Position numbers and translations under genes: made by a program | Notes under the pieces: model-generated | Database searches by the model: none | The model's input: the letters and a program-made list of their open reading frames with translations, nothing else | What the model was told of the DNA's origin: nothing | Shown here: one piece after another, positions 1-8,074 of the stretch | How positions within the stretch are numbered: the stretch's first letter is position 1 | Layout: every line of letters starts with the position of its first letter | NCBI RefSeq assembly: GCF_037024155.1 | Contig: NZ_JAYKTS010000001.1 | Location: forward strand, 186,001-250,000 | DNA from: Bacillus sp. 2205SS5-2 | GTDB taxonomy: Bacteria; Bacillota; Bacilli; Bacillales; Bacillaceae_K | DNA: 64,000 bases | Direction of reading: 5' to 3'

Positions 1-261
1 AATGAGCATGATTCGTGTTTTCTCAACCAATCAATACATCATCATTTTTGATTAGGTTTAAATGAAGAACTAAAAAAACACCAAAGCCAATCTTTCTCTC
101 CATGAGTTTCAAATTTGCGAAAAGAGCTTAATAAAAGGCTATTCCCCGAATACAGTTACTTTTAAATAAAGACTATAAGGTGTGGTAAAGCATTGTATAA
201 GGGCATATTTGTATAGAAAATAATTTTTGAGTATCTCTAAATTACTTAGCTTATCTCAAAT

Positions 262-402
262 GGCTTTTCGAATTAATCCTCCTATTGTGGTGAAAAATGA
301 CTTCAGGCATCTTTATGCACTATTTTCAACTCGAAATGAGGAAAGTAAAGAGTGTTTCCCTCCGTTTTTATATGATATAGCAATAAAGTATGCGAAAAAA
401 AC
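262..402. repeat. Degenerate MITE copy (subfamily like 43596-43758)
   Basis: The stretch runs from GGCTTTTCGAATTA to TATGCGAAAA. It shares blocks such as CTTCxGGCATCTTT and AAAGTATGCGAAAA with the copy at 43596-43758. The termini are decayed and I see no target duplication. Confidence 0.5.
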
Positions 403-587
403 CTTCAAAAAAAAACGGTACCGGTGCGGTTGCCACCTTAGCGTGATTGTCTTTTTTTGATGGACATCAACTGCAAAATGGAGCGTTCCATCTAAATGAA
501 TAGAGACCAATAAGAAAACAGTCTAACACATCTTTTCTCAATCTGTAACCTTCTTTATGCTCAGAAGCATGAAGTTTCTTTTCTAAA

Positions 588-682
588 GACTCTTTTCGTT
601 TACATTTTGGTTATTTCAGCTAATTTTTGATTGAACCTTCCAATTCACAGTTGATTTCCAATATAAATAGGCGAAAAGAGCC
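588..682. repeat. Short, internally deleted MITE copy
   Basis: It begins GACTCTTTTCGTTTACATT and ends GCGAAAAGAGCC. The middle matches the TTTTTGATT...GTTGATTTCCA block of full copies. At about 95 bp it is clearly shorter than the 160-bp family length, so it is an internally deleted relic. Confidence 0.55.
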
Positions 683-951
683 TTTCATAAATACCCCTCC
701 TGATTAGGCAAAAACTAGTTAGTTTTATTTAGACCTTTTCTTTTATCGACAGTAATTTAATAGTATAGACTCTTAATGAGAGTATATTAATTCCCAATTA
801 TTTAACTAGTTTGTTTGAAGTAACGATAAAAGAGGGTGTTTGAAAAGGGAAGTTACTTCCGGTGAAACAAAAAAATATATTTATCAAGTTAATTAACTGC
901 TGAAACTTCTCTTTTTCGGTTACAATGATGATAGAAATGGAGGGATATCGT

Positions 952-2085
952 TTGAAGCGTTTATTTCTGTTCCTCATTATTCTTTTAGCCGTCTACATAA
1001 CTCACCCGATGTGGGAGGAAGAAGTAGAAACCATCCTTCAACATGATTTAGTTCAGGATTCATTAGAGTCCATAAAAGAAAGTGAATGGGTGTCCTCAGC
1101 CCTCAATCACATGGAATTTGCCTATACATCCTTATTACAGGAGATTGATGATCTTTTTGATGAGGGAATTACATCCCCTGATGAAGTGGATTATATAAAA
1201 GTTGCTAAACCAGAACTGGACCCGCCGGCCAAACAACCGATTGCTGTTTATAATTTGGAGATTGGTGATACTCAGCAACAGGTAAAAGAAGAATTGGGTG
1301 AGCCAAACCGTTCGACAACTAATGAATATGGTGCTCTTTGGCACACGTATCATCAAAACTATCAACATTTTCTGATGATCTCATTTGATGATAATCAACT
1401 TATTAATGGGCTTTACACCAATCAGGATTTAATTTCTAGCTCCCTTGGTATCACTTTAGGAGATACAAAGAGTCTCGTTCAACAAAATCTTGGAAGACCC
1501 TTAACAAAAATAAAGAAAGGCTCTTTCTATTATCAGCTACCTGACCATGGTGAATATGATGTGTTCTTAATTGAAAAGTCCTATGTAACTGTCTTTTATG
1601 ATATTCATGAAAATAATACAGTCACAGCAATTCAGATCATCCAGAAAGAGTTGGAAGATACAAAACAAACCCTTTATACAGAAAATAGTGATGAACTAAA
1701 AACGGGATTAGAATATCAACTATTTGATGTAACCAATGCAGCTCGTGTAGAACATGGCCTTCATCCGCTTGCTTGGGATGATTCTGCAAAAGAAACTGCT
1801 CGAAAACATAGTTTAGATATGGCTGATAATGGGTACTTCGATCATACAAACTTAGATGGGGAATCTCCCTTTGATCGGATGTCAGAGGATAACATACATT
1901 TTTTGGTAGCGGGTGAAAATTTAGCCTATGGGCAGTTTAGTAGTATTTTTGCTCATGAAGGCTTAATGAATTCAGAAGGTCATCGAAAGAATATTTTGCA
2001 AAAGGATTTTGACTATGTGGGAATCGGCGTCGCCTTTAATGAGGAATCGCACCCATATTATACTCAAAATTATTTTGCTAATTAA
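952..2085 (+). CDS. CAP-domain (SCP-like) envelope protein
   Basis: This protein probably acts at the cell surface. It has an N-terminal hydrophobic anchor (about the first 20 residues), then a region resembling the CAP-associated domain found in Bacillus YlbC-like proteins, with a repeated (L/I)GDTxxxVxxxLGxP motif. The C-terminal CAP domain has HSLDMADNGYFDHTN, AGENLAYG and NSEGHRKNIL. I place the start at TTG 952 because GGAGGG (939-944) lies 7 bases upstream; an in-frame ATG at 925 would add nine residues and has no such site. The biochemical role of bacterial CAP domains is largely unknown. A bidirectional terminator follows, shared with the convergent DsbA-like gene. Confidence 0.85.
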   Translation: MKRLFLFLIILLAVYITHPMWEEEVETILQHDLVQDSLESIKESEWVSSALNHMEFAYTSLLQEIDDLFDEGITSPDEVDYIKVAKPELDPPAKQPIAVYNLEIGDTQQQVKEELGEPNRSTTNEYGALWHTYHQNYQHFLMISFDDNQLINGLYTNQDLISSSLGITLGDTKSLVQQNLGRPLTKIKKGSFYYQLPDHGEYDVFLIEKSYVTVFYDIHENNTVTAIQIIQKELEDTKQTLYTENSDELKTGLEYQLFDVTNAARVEHGLHPLAWDDSAKETARKHSLDMADNGYFDHTNLDGESPFDRMSEDNIHFLVAGENLAYGQFSSIFAHEGLMNSEGHRKNILQKDFDYVGIGVAFNEESHPYYTQNYFAN

Positions 2086-2105
2086 TTCTTCACTTTATTT
2101 TCATC

Positions 2106-2144
2106 AAAAAAATCCACCTTTCATCAAGAAAGGTGGATTTTTTT
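2106..2144. terminator. Bidirectional intrinsic terminator
   Basis: A perfect stem (AATCCACCTTTC / GAAAGGTGGATT) is flanked by an A-run and a T-run. It separates the convergent CAP-domain and DsbA-like genes and can serve both. Confidence 0.9.
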
Positions 2145-2146
2145 GA

Positions 2147-2875
2147 TTACTGTTTATCTGTCGGTATTTCACAACCGTTTTCATCGCAAACCATTCCGTT
2201 GTTATCTCCCGTTGAAAGGTTTTGAAGTGGAGTAGATGGATGTTCTTCTTCCCAGACTTTCTCAAGAGCCCCTTTAAACACTTCAGCTGGTTGCGCTCCA
2301 GAGATCGCATACTTATTATTTACCACAAAAAAAGGTACACCTTGAACGCCGATACTACGAGCCAATTGCTCATCTTGACGAACTACTTCGTTGAAATCGT
2401 TTCCTGCTAATACCGATTGTGCTTCAGAACGATCAAGCCCAACCTCTTCCGCAATTTGGAGTAAGGTATCATGGTCGCCAACATGCTTCGAATCGGTAAA
2501 GTGGGCTTTTAATAAGCTTTCCGTTAAAGCTGCTTCTTTCCCTTGAGTTTCGGCATACTTTGCTAAGCGATGAGCATCAAAAGTGTTCGTTGGAATAAGT
2601 TGATCGAATTGAAAATCTAAACCAACACTTCCAGCTTGTTGGATCACTCCGTCGCTCATTTTCTTAGCTTGTTCAACAGATGTCCCGTACTTATTCGCAA
2701 GTAGTTCATGAAGTGATAAGTCGGTATCTTTAGCCGCATTTGGATCTAGCTCATAGCTTTTGAAAACTACTTCAACTTCATCTTTAAAAGGAACTGCTTC
2801 CATTGCTTGCTCTAGTCTTCTTTTTCCAATATAACAAAATGGACAAACAAAATCTGAATATACTTCTATTTTCAT
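2147..2875 (-). CDS. DsbA/FrnE-family thioredoxin-fold oxidoreductase
   Basis: The 242-residue cytoplasmic-type protein has no signal peptide. The redox motif CPFC is at residues 11-14 of the first strand (SDFVCPFCYIGKRR), followed by the helical insertion. The cis-Pro loop is GVQGVPFFVVNNKYAISGAQP, as in FrnE-like members of the DSBA family. Such proteins act as thiol oxidoreductases or isomerases, often linked to oxidative stress; the substrate here is unknown. The C-terminal tail carries two further cysteines (CDENGCEIP), an extra CX4C pair. The start has a GAGGTG site 5 bases upstream. Confidence 0.85.
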   Translation of the reverse strand: MKIEVYSDFVCPFCYIGKRRLEQAMEAVPFKDEVEVVFKSYELDPNAAKDTDLSLHELLANKYGTSVEQAKKMSDGVIQQAGSVGLDFQFDQLIPTNTFDAHRLAKYAETQGKEAALTESLLKAHFTDSKHVGDHDTLLQIAEEVGLDRSEAQSVLAGNDFNEVVRQDEQLARSIGVQGVPFFVVNNKYAISGAQPAEVFKGALEKVWEEEHPSTPLQNLSTGDNNGMVCDENGCEIPTDKQ

Positions 2876-3454
2876 GGTTGCACCTCAATAATTGTATTTA
2901 TTTGCTTAGAGTACCATAAATCAAAGAAACATACAGTCGATTTGCTCAAATGGCCAATTAGAACAAACGGGACACTGAATCTTATCGAATTTATCCTGCA
3001 CGTAAAAACTATTAAGAACTATCACTTTTTCTACTTTCCTTCTTGCCTTGAAAAGCATTTCTCCTATTCCAGGCACCCGAAGAATAACGCCTGGAAGTAA
3101 TTAAGAAAAGTAGCAAAACTAACTCCCTTCTTATATCAGGCATTATCAATTTATAATGAGCTGAAAAAGAAAAAATTTAAATCTGCCTATTTACAACGAT
3201 TACATCTATAACTCCAAGATTGAAGAATAGGATAATTTAAGTATTCATAAGTTTTTTCCTTTATATGGAGAAATCACTTCTATGACTATCCCTAGTCCAT
3301 AGAACTAATAATTTTCCAGGTGCACTGGGGTTTATTTGTGAATAGTAATGGAATTTATTTTTACTCAAAAATAAACCTCATCGGGATTTAGGGCTCTTTT
3401 CTCATTTAAGATATTATAGGTTAAACTATAACTTGGGGATAATTCTATTTTCGT
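2876..3454. other. Intergenic region, no gene seen
   Basis: No frame of useful length with a ribosome binding site is present. A small inverted repeat (CAGGCACCCGAAGAATAACGCCTG, arms at about 3069-3092) resembles the GGCAC-type hairpins that recur in Bacillus intergenic DNA. I see nothing else. Confidence 0.4.
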
Positions 3455-3649
3455 TCACAACGATTGATTTAATGACTTATAGCCACCCGCATATTTCTTG
3501 ATTGAATGAAGTGTCGTCTGTAAGTGATTCCGTATGGCTTGCTGGGTTAAGGTGATATCTGTTTGTTTAATCGAATGGACGATTGTCCGATGTTCTTCAA
3601 GACTTTTCTTGTTTTCTTGACTCTTATGGTCAATCACATTGTATATCAT
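3455..3649 (-). pseudogene. C-terminal remnant of a GntR/FadR-type regulator (FCD domain)
   Basis: The 64-codon frame reads like the last helices of an FCD ligand-binding domain (EEHRTIVHSIKQTDITLTQQAIRNHLQTTL), the pattern EHRxIxxAIxxxDxxxAxxxxxxHL. No N-terminal winged-helix part is present upstream, where the Mn2+ riboswitch promoter region begins instead. It is therefore best read as a truncated relic, not a functional regulator. Confidence 0.55.
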
Positions 3650-3695
3650 TAAAGTAAATCTTTTTCCTCCCTCAATTCTCGATGCGCTCTAACAA

Positions 3696-3724
3696 TTGAC
3701 AGAAAATAAAATCCGGGTTATATT
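3696..3724 (+). promoter_or_regulatory. SigA-type promoter of the riboswitch/CaCA transcript
   Basis: TTGACA (3696-3701) and TATATT (3719-3724) are separated by 17 bases. The predicted start lies just upstream of the conserved riboswitch core at 3736. Confidence 0.8.
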
Positions 3725-3730
3725 TGTACT

Positions 3731-3880
3731 AACAAGGGGAGTAGCGACCGGTAATCGGCTAATGAATCATCATTACGGTATTTCGATACCTGGTTCATTA
3801 GACTAAGCGTATTCTTAGCCCGCAAGACCTTGGTACATATATTTGTGCCAGGGTTTTTTCGTGTCCTGGCCGAAAGGGGA
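3731..3880 (+). ncRNA. yybP-ykoY (Mn2+) riboswitch with terminator
   Basis: The conserved core AGGGGAGTAGC (3735-3745) and the downstream CGCAAGACCTT (3820-3830) are hallmarks of the yybP-ykoY family, whose members sense Mn2+. The 3' strand of the closing stem (ACCTTGG) is also the 5' arm of a terminator (CCTTGGTAC...GTGCCAGGG, then T6, to about 3858). Metal binding should therefore favour read-through. A second small hairpin (GTCC...GGAC, about 3862-3881) includes the AGGGGA ribosome binding site of the following gene, which could add translational control. Confidence 0.9.
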
Positions 3881-3885
3881 CGAAC

Positions 3886-4851
3886 ATGATCTATTTAACT
3901 TTTATACTTGCAGCCACTGTAGTCGTAGGAGCAGCTATTTACTTGAATCAATTTGGTGATGTGATTAGCCGGAAATCTTCTTTAAGTGGAGCCGTCGTGG
4001 GTACTTTTCTGATTGCAGGAGCAACTTCATTACCAGAATTAACAACAAGCTTAACCGCTGTCTACATTGATAGTCCCGATATTGCCGTGGGAAATATGCT
4101 CGGAAGTAATGTATTTAACCTATTAATATTAGCAGTCGTCGATTTAATCTACCGAAAGAAACGTTTATTTCAACATATTAATCATAAGGAATCAATGCCA
4201 TCAGCTCTTTTTGGAATCTTGTTTTTAGTTATAATAGGTTTCAGCCTCCTTCTACCCGGTTCTATTGAATTATTTGGGGTGGGAATTGAAATGATTGTGG
4301 TCGTAGTTCTCTACATTCTGTCGATGAAATTTGTTGCAAAGGAAGAAATGCTAGTTCAACAAGAGGAGCCAGCTCGTAAGGACATTTCTCTTAGAAAAGC
4401 AGTCATCGGTTTTTCCCTTGCAGCCTTTATGGTCTTTGTATCCGGGAGTATTCTTTCTATCTCCGGAGATGCTTTAGCACAATCCACTGGTATGAATGCG
4501 AGCTTTATCGGCAGCTTTCTCATAGCGGCCTCCACCTCTTTACCTGAGCTGGTCACTGTTGTGGCGGCATTTAAACTAGCAAACTACAATATGGCCATTG
4601 GATCCATTTTAGGTAGCAATTTATTTAACATTCAACTGCTTGCTTTAACAGATGCTTTATATCGTAAAGGTCCTATTTTAGCAGTCGTTGACACATCTCA
4701 CGTATTCATAGCATTCCTAGGTTTTGTCATGAGCCTAGTCATCATTTATTTGTTGATTCGCCCTACGATAATTCGAAATTCATGGCGTTATGCCGCACCT
4801 TCTCTATTAATGACGGTTTTGTATGTTGTCATCTCCTATATGATATTCTAA
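3886..4851 (+). CDS. CaCA-family cation antiporter (Mn2+-riboswitch controlled)
   Basis: This 321-residue polytopic membrane protein has the two inverted alpha-repeats of the Ca2+:cation antiporter superfamily. Repeat one has ATSLPELTTSLTAV and VGNMLGSNVFNL; repeat two has STSLPELVTVVAAF and IGSILGSNLFNI. The linker (about residues 155-170) is short and charged. The family exchanges Ca2+ or related cations for Na+ or H+. The upstream yybP-ykoY element indicates induction by Mn2+, so export of excess Mn2+ (possibly with Ca2+) is the likely role; this is inference. It is a monocistronic unit, and an IS3 element begins about 130 bp downstream. Confidence 0.9.
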   Translation: MIYLTFILAATVVVGAAIYLNQFGDVISRKSSLSGAVVGTFLIAGATSLPELTTSLTAVYIDSPDIAVGNMLGSNVFNLLILAVVDLIYRKKRLFQHINHKESMPSALFGILFLVIIGFSLLLPGSIELFGVGIEMIVVVVLYILSMKFVAKEEMLVQQEEPARKDISLRKAVIGFSLAAFMVFVSGSILSISGDALAQSTGMNASFIGSFLIAASTSLPELVTVVAAFKLANYNMAIGSILGSNLFNIQLLALTDALYRKGPILAVVDTSHVFIAFLGFVMSLVIIYLLIRPTIIRNSWRYAAPSLLMTVLYVVISYMIF

Positions 4852-5097
4852 CGAAGGCTGTGAGTGGCTATTCTCCAGACCTAATAGTTATTCTCTTCGG
4901 AGTTAGAGTTGACTAGGAAAAAGAGATTTTCACGTCAAATCCATTCACAAAAAAGCTCTGAGCTATAATGAACTGCCCCCTGTTAAGTAGACAGTGGAAA
5001 TAATAAAAATGATTTAAGCTGAACTTCTGTCAAGAAAATGGACAATAAAAAATGAGATTTAATTTTCCTACTTTCCTACCGCACTTCGTTTGGTGGG

Positions 5098-5146
5098 GCA
5101 TTAGAAAGAATCAATCCAAGACCATGATTGATCCTTTCTAACGCCA
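5098..5146. terminator. Hairpin downstream of orfB in the IS3 element
   Basis: An inverted repeat (TTAGAAAGAATCAAT / ATTGATCCTTTCTAA, arms at about 5101-5115 and 5128-5142) lies inside the left end of the element, just beyond the orfB stop. It lacks a T-run. It may act as an IS-internal block to outward read-through. Confidence 0.4.
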
Positions 5147-5156
5147 AATGGCTATA

Positions 5157-6005
5157 TTATGAGATTGATTCTAGGATCGAAAGTTGATACTCTCGCTCAA
5201 AGTTATTTGGCGACAAATATCCCAGCTTAGAATGCTTCCTCTTCTCATTGTACCTACTTGTAATATAATGATTGATAACCTTCATCGCTTCTTCTTTTGT
5301 TTGAAATCTACGCCGATAGATAAGCTCTTTCTTTATAGTCGCGTGGAACGATTCGATGCAAGCGTTATCATATGGATCTCCTTTTCGATTCATACTAATT
5401 TTAGCCCCACTCTGAGTTAATTCCTCTACATATTCATTAGAACAATATTGGGAGCCACGGTCAGAATGATGGATCAATCCCTTACCTGGTCGTCTCGTTG
5501 CTTGAGCCATTCGCAATGCTTCTAAAACAAGTTCTTTTTTCATTGAAATCCCTTGGCTCCATCCTACAATTTTTCGTGAAAACAAGTCCATAATGGAAGC
5601 AAGATACACTCATCCCTTCAATGTTCGGATATATGTAATATCCGCTACCCAAACCGTATTTGGAATATCTACATCGAACTGTCTCTTCACTAAATTAGGA
5701 TAGATCGTTATATCATGATCTGAGTCTGTAGTAACAACGTATTTCTCTAATGGAGTCGCTTTCAACCCCATTTCCTGCATATACCGAGCTACGGTTTTTT
5801 GGGAGACTTGGTAGCCCCACTCAATTAAATCATCATATACTCTTGGGCTACCGTAAGTTCCTTGACTCTCATGAAAAGACTTACAAATTTTTTGTTTCAG
5901 TTCCTTTTTCTTCTTTTCTTTTTCTGTCTCTTCCTGAGTTTGTCGATCGACCCATTTATAGTAACCGCTTGTTGATGCCTCCAGTACCTTGCACATCTTC
6001 ACCAC
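5157..6005 (-). pseudogene. IS3-family transposase OrfB, interrupted by in-frame TGA
   Basis: Two contiguous frames in the same phase make one transposase. The first (6005-5610) has the HTH_21 region and the first catalytic Asp (VWVADITYI). The second (5609-5157) has HHSDRGSQY and NACIESFHATIKKE, the second Asp and the Glu. They are separated only by TGA at 5610-5612, where relatives carry a Trp codon (TLKG-W-VYLASIMDLFSRK), so a TGG to TGA point mutation is the simplest explanation. The C-terminal integrase part is complete. Confidence 0.85.
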
Positions 6006-6043
6006 AGTATGTTCATCTTTGTGGAGATGGATAAATTCATACT

Positions 6044-6334
6044 TTACTCCTGCTTTTTCGTGAAGATGTGCATTGCCTTTTTTAAAATTTCATTCTCCTC
6101 TTGAAGAGATTTTAATTCTTTTTCATGCTGTTTCTTCAATTTGTTTAGGTCTGAAGGAGTAATATACTCAACAGATTTGTCAACATTTTTCGCCTCTTTT
6201 AACTTTTTTACCCATCGCATAATAGTCGAGTAAGGGATCTCTAACTCATAGGCTAGTTCTGTCACTTTCCTACCTTCTTCAACAACCATCTTAGCTACAT
6301 ACTCTCGATATTCGTTCGAGTGATGATTACTCAT
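6044..6334 (-). CDS. IS3-family transposase OrfA
   Basis: The 96-residue protein has a helix-turn-helix (VTELAYELEIPYSTIMRWVKKL) followed by a leucine-zipper-like coiled coil (EKELKSLQEENEILKKAMHIF). It normally binds the IS ends and supplies the N-terminus of OrfAB by -1 frameshifting; an A-rich run (CGAAAAAGC) sits at its 3' end. The gene is intact, but its OrfB partner is not. Confidence 0.9.
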   Translation of the reverse strand: MSNHHSNEYREYVAKMVVEEGRKVTELAYELEIPYSTIMRWVKKLKEAKNVDKSVEYITPSDLNKLKKQHEKELKSLQEENEILKKAMHIFTKKQE

Positions 6335-6413
6335 GTGAACACGTCCTTTTTAATGATAATTATTGTGCAACGGATTATCATTTTTATGCGTCCACTTTTA
6401 AGACTAACTTTAA

Positions 6414-6548
6414 TTTTCATCTGATTTTTGATTAAATTGTCTATTTCACTGTTGAATTCCATTGAAAATAGACGAAATGATGCCCGAAACGAAGATAAAT
6501 CACCGTTTATTGACTGGTTCGAATAACAACAACCTTTGCGAAAACAGC
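6414..6548. repeat. MITE copy truncated by the IS3 element
   Basis: The 3' three-quarters of the family consensus is present: CATCTGATTTTTGATT, then AGACGAAATGATGCCCGAAAC, then CTTTGCGAAAACAGCC. The first part of the left inverted repeat is missing or diverged where the IS3 right end begins. Confidence 0.75.
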
Positions 6549-6555
6549 CTTTCCT

Positions 6556-6657
6556 AATGAAAACTTCTCCATATCTAAATAAAAAGTAAGAAATCAGACG
6601 AAATAACCTTACTGCCTATTTCTTCTTTGTGCCAATAGCAAAGAATATAAAAAGAGC
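6556..6657. repeat. Second-type repeat fragment (AAAAAGTAAGAAATCA block)
   Basis: This block (AAAAAGTAAGAAATCAGxCGAAA...CCTTACTGCCT...AAAAAGAGCC) is shared with 14800-14904 and 43761-43845. It forms the right half of the MITE subfamily seen complete at 14723-14904. Confidence 0.55.
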
Positions 6658-6816
6658 CTTTTTAACCTAATTGAATATCATAAGACATTTCGAATCAATC
6701 GTCCGCACTCATTACTTAAAATTTGTATTTTGTTTTAGATTAGCACTTTGATTTTTCCCGCCCATACTTTAGCGCTGTGTAAGATAGATACAATTAATTC
6801 GGTAAAACAGTGATTT

Positions 6817-7005
6817 TCAAAAGGATGAATAGCACTTTTTACACATTTGATCATTTTTTTGGCGGTTGTTTTTTTCACAACATGCCTGGCAAACCACCGA
6901 TACCGAATCAGGTTTCAATCCCCTCTCTTGATGATAGAATTGGATAAGCGCTTCGTTCCTCAGAAATACGGTTCCTACTATTGCGATCGCAGACAATAGT
7001 TTCAC
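6817..7005 (-). CDS. Doubtful short Cys-rich frame
   Basis: The 62-codon frame starts at GTG and has a hydrophobic start and a CQACC...CKKC arrangement that could bind metal. It begins inside the terminator arm of the upstream gene and has no recognisable ribosome binding site. I list it only because of the cysteine pairs; it may be a relic or spurious. Confidence 0.2.
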   Translation of the reverse strand: MKLLSAIAIVGTVFLRNEALIQFYHQERGLKPDSVSVVCQACCEKNNRQKNDQMCKKCYSSF

Positions 7006-7009
7006 ACTA

Positions 7010-7046
7010 AAAAAGCGAACTCAGCAATTTTCCCGAGTTCGCTTTA
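7010..7046 (-). terminator. Intrinsic terminator of the 7049-7636 gene
   Basis: The stem AAAGCGAACTC / GAGTTCGCTTT is followed by a T-run on the minus strand. Confidence 0.85.
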
Positions 7047-7048
7047 TA

Positions 7049-7636
7049 TTAGACTGTTTTCGCCTCATCCAGATACACATGAAGGTGAAAAACAAATATA
7101 TATACGGCCTGATAAAGTTCATGAATCGTCATCTCTTCATGAAATCCTTGTAAACCATTTACCGAGAAATTCACATCCCAAAGTCCGTCCTCTCCATTAA
7201 AGAGCAGAGAATGCTTTGGACTGTCTCCAAGCTGGGAGTTAAAATAGTCAAGTAATTGAGGGCGATCATTTTTCTTTCTTCTCAATCCGAATAATACCTC
7301 ATAAGTACCAAATACATCATCGATTTCTAGCGATATTCCGTCCACACCAATCAGGTCAAACCACTTGGAGTCAAGATAGATAAAATGTTCGCTATTCTTT
7401 TTAACATAGGATATTGGCTTGTTTAAAAATTCATCCGCCAATACATTCATTACCGACTCTTCTGTTTCTTTACTCATCACTTCAATCGTAGCATTAGTAA
7501 ATCGAGTATCTTCCTCACTCTCTTGGACATTTGTTGGAAGGTCGATGTTCCATTGTTCAGCAAAGTTTTTTTCAAGCGGCAGGATTTTTTCGGGTGATTC
7601 TTGGTTAAAGAATTTTTGTAGCTTATCTTTTAACAT
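7049..7636 (-). CDS. Uncharacterised soluble protein
   Basis: I do not recognise this 195-residue protein. It is acidic, has no signal peptide or membrane segment, and mixes helical (KDKLQKFFNQ) and beta-rich stretches (EHFIYLDSKWFDLIGVDGISLEIDDVFGTYEVLFGL). I chose ATG 7636 because AGGAGG lies 9 bases upstream; an upstream in-frame start would add eight residues without such a site. It is monocistronic, with its own terminator. It sits between the small cysteine frame and the candidate 6S RNA. Confidence 0.7.
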   Translation of the reverse strand: MLKDKLQKFFNQESPEKILPLEKNFAEQWNIDLPTNVQESEEDTRFTNATIEVMSKETEESVMNVLADEFLNKPISYVKKNSEHFIYLDSKWFDLIGVDGISLEIDDVFGTYEVLFGLRRKKNDRPQLLDYFNSQLGDSPKHSLLFNGEDGLWDVNFSVNGLQGFHEEMTIHELYQAVYIFVFHLHVYLDEAKTV

Positions 7637-7696
7637 TATTACGTATCCTCCTATTTTCACTCTCTATTAACATAACCAAATTAGCATGAAGAAACA

Positions 7697-7926
7697 ACAA
7701 AAAACCAGTCCCTTGAGAGAAACTGGTGATAAGTCGTTAGGAACAGCCGCAAGTGCCGTAAAATTGGTAAGAAAGTTTTAAACCACCACTTCTCCAAGTG
7801 GGTGTTCGCAAAACTAATCTTGTCTTCCTCTTCGTGAGTGGCCTGACATTCTTAGTTCGATATAAAACTCCCGATTACAGCTTAAAGGTTAAAACTTAGT
7901 TAGTATTACGTACATCGCAGCTTGTA
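7697..7926 (-). ncRNA. Structured small RNA, candidate 6S RNA (BsrA-like)
   Basis: A strong promoter on the minus strand (TTGCAA 7960-7955, 17-base spacer, TATAGT 7937-7932) is followed by about 228 nt with no coding frame, ending at a good terminator. Long-range pairing is visible: AAGTTTTAACC near the 5' end with GGTTTAAAACTT, plus a CCACTT...AAGTGG hairpin. The segment AGTTTTATATCGAAC (7869-7855) resembles the segment of Bacillus subtilis 6S-1 that templates product RNA, as I recall it (AGUUUUGACCGAAC). The 6S assignment is inference; that this is an independent RNA gene is better supported. Confidence 0.55.
7698..7730 (-). terminator. Terminator of the candidate small RNA
   Basis: ACCAGT...ACTGGT stem with TTTTTTG following on the minus strand. 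Confidence 0.8.
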
Positions 7927-8074
7927 ATCTTACTATACCCTTTTCGATGATTTTTTGCAAGCAAGATAATTATTTCAAAATAATTAAAGCGATTGTTTAT
8001 TTATAACTTTTTCACTTTCCTCGTTTAGTGTTGTTTCTAAAAAGGAATAGTACTAGAAGAAGGAGTGTAAAAAA

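Larger units (their letters stand above)
1..924. other. Intergenic region with degenerate repeat copies
   Basis: I see no convincing gene here. The open frames are repeat-derived or lack ribosome binding sites. Two decayed members of the MITE family described below lie at about 262-402 and 588-682, and another fragment end (GCGAAAAGAG) lies near 118-128. The stretch 683-924 is AT-rich and presumably holds the promoter of the following CAP-domain gene. Confidence 0.5.
4981..6408 (-). mobile_element. IS3-family (IS150-like) insertion sequence, defective
   Basis: The element contains orfA and orfB on the minus strand. The ends are imperfect inverted repeats: left TGTTAAGTAGAC...ATAAAAATGAT and right, read inward, TCTTAAAAGTGGACGCATAAAAATGAT. 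The exact boundaries and target duplication are uncertain. The right end abuts a MITE copy that lacks its own first 25 or so bases, so insertion plus deletion at the MITE end is likely. The transposase is broken by a stop codon. Confidence 0.75.

Noticed and set aside
227..460. Plus-strand frame of 77 codons
   Set aside because: It lies over the degenerate MITE copy and has no ribosome binding site or recognisable domain.
6556..6657. Possible CRISPR-like repeats from recurring blocks
   Set aside because: The repeated blocks are dispersed kilobases apart, have inverted ends and target duplications and no regular spacers, so they are mobile-element copies. No CRISPR array was seen anywhere.
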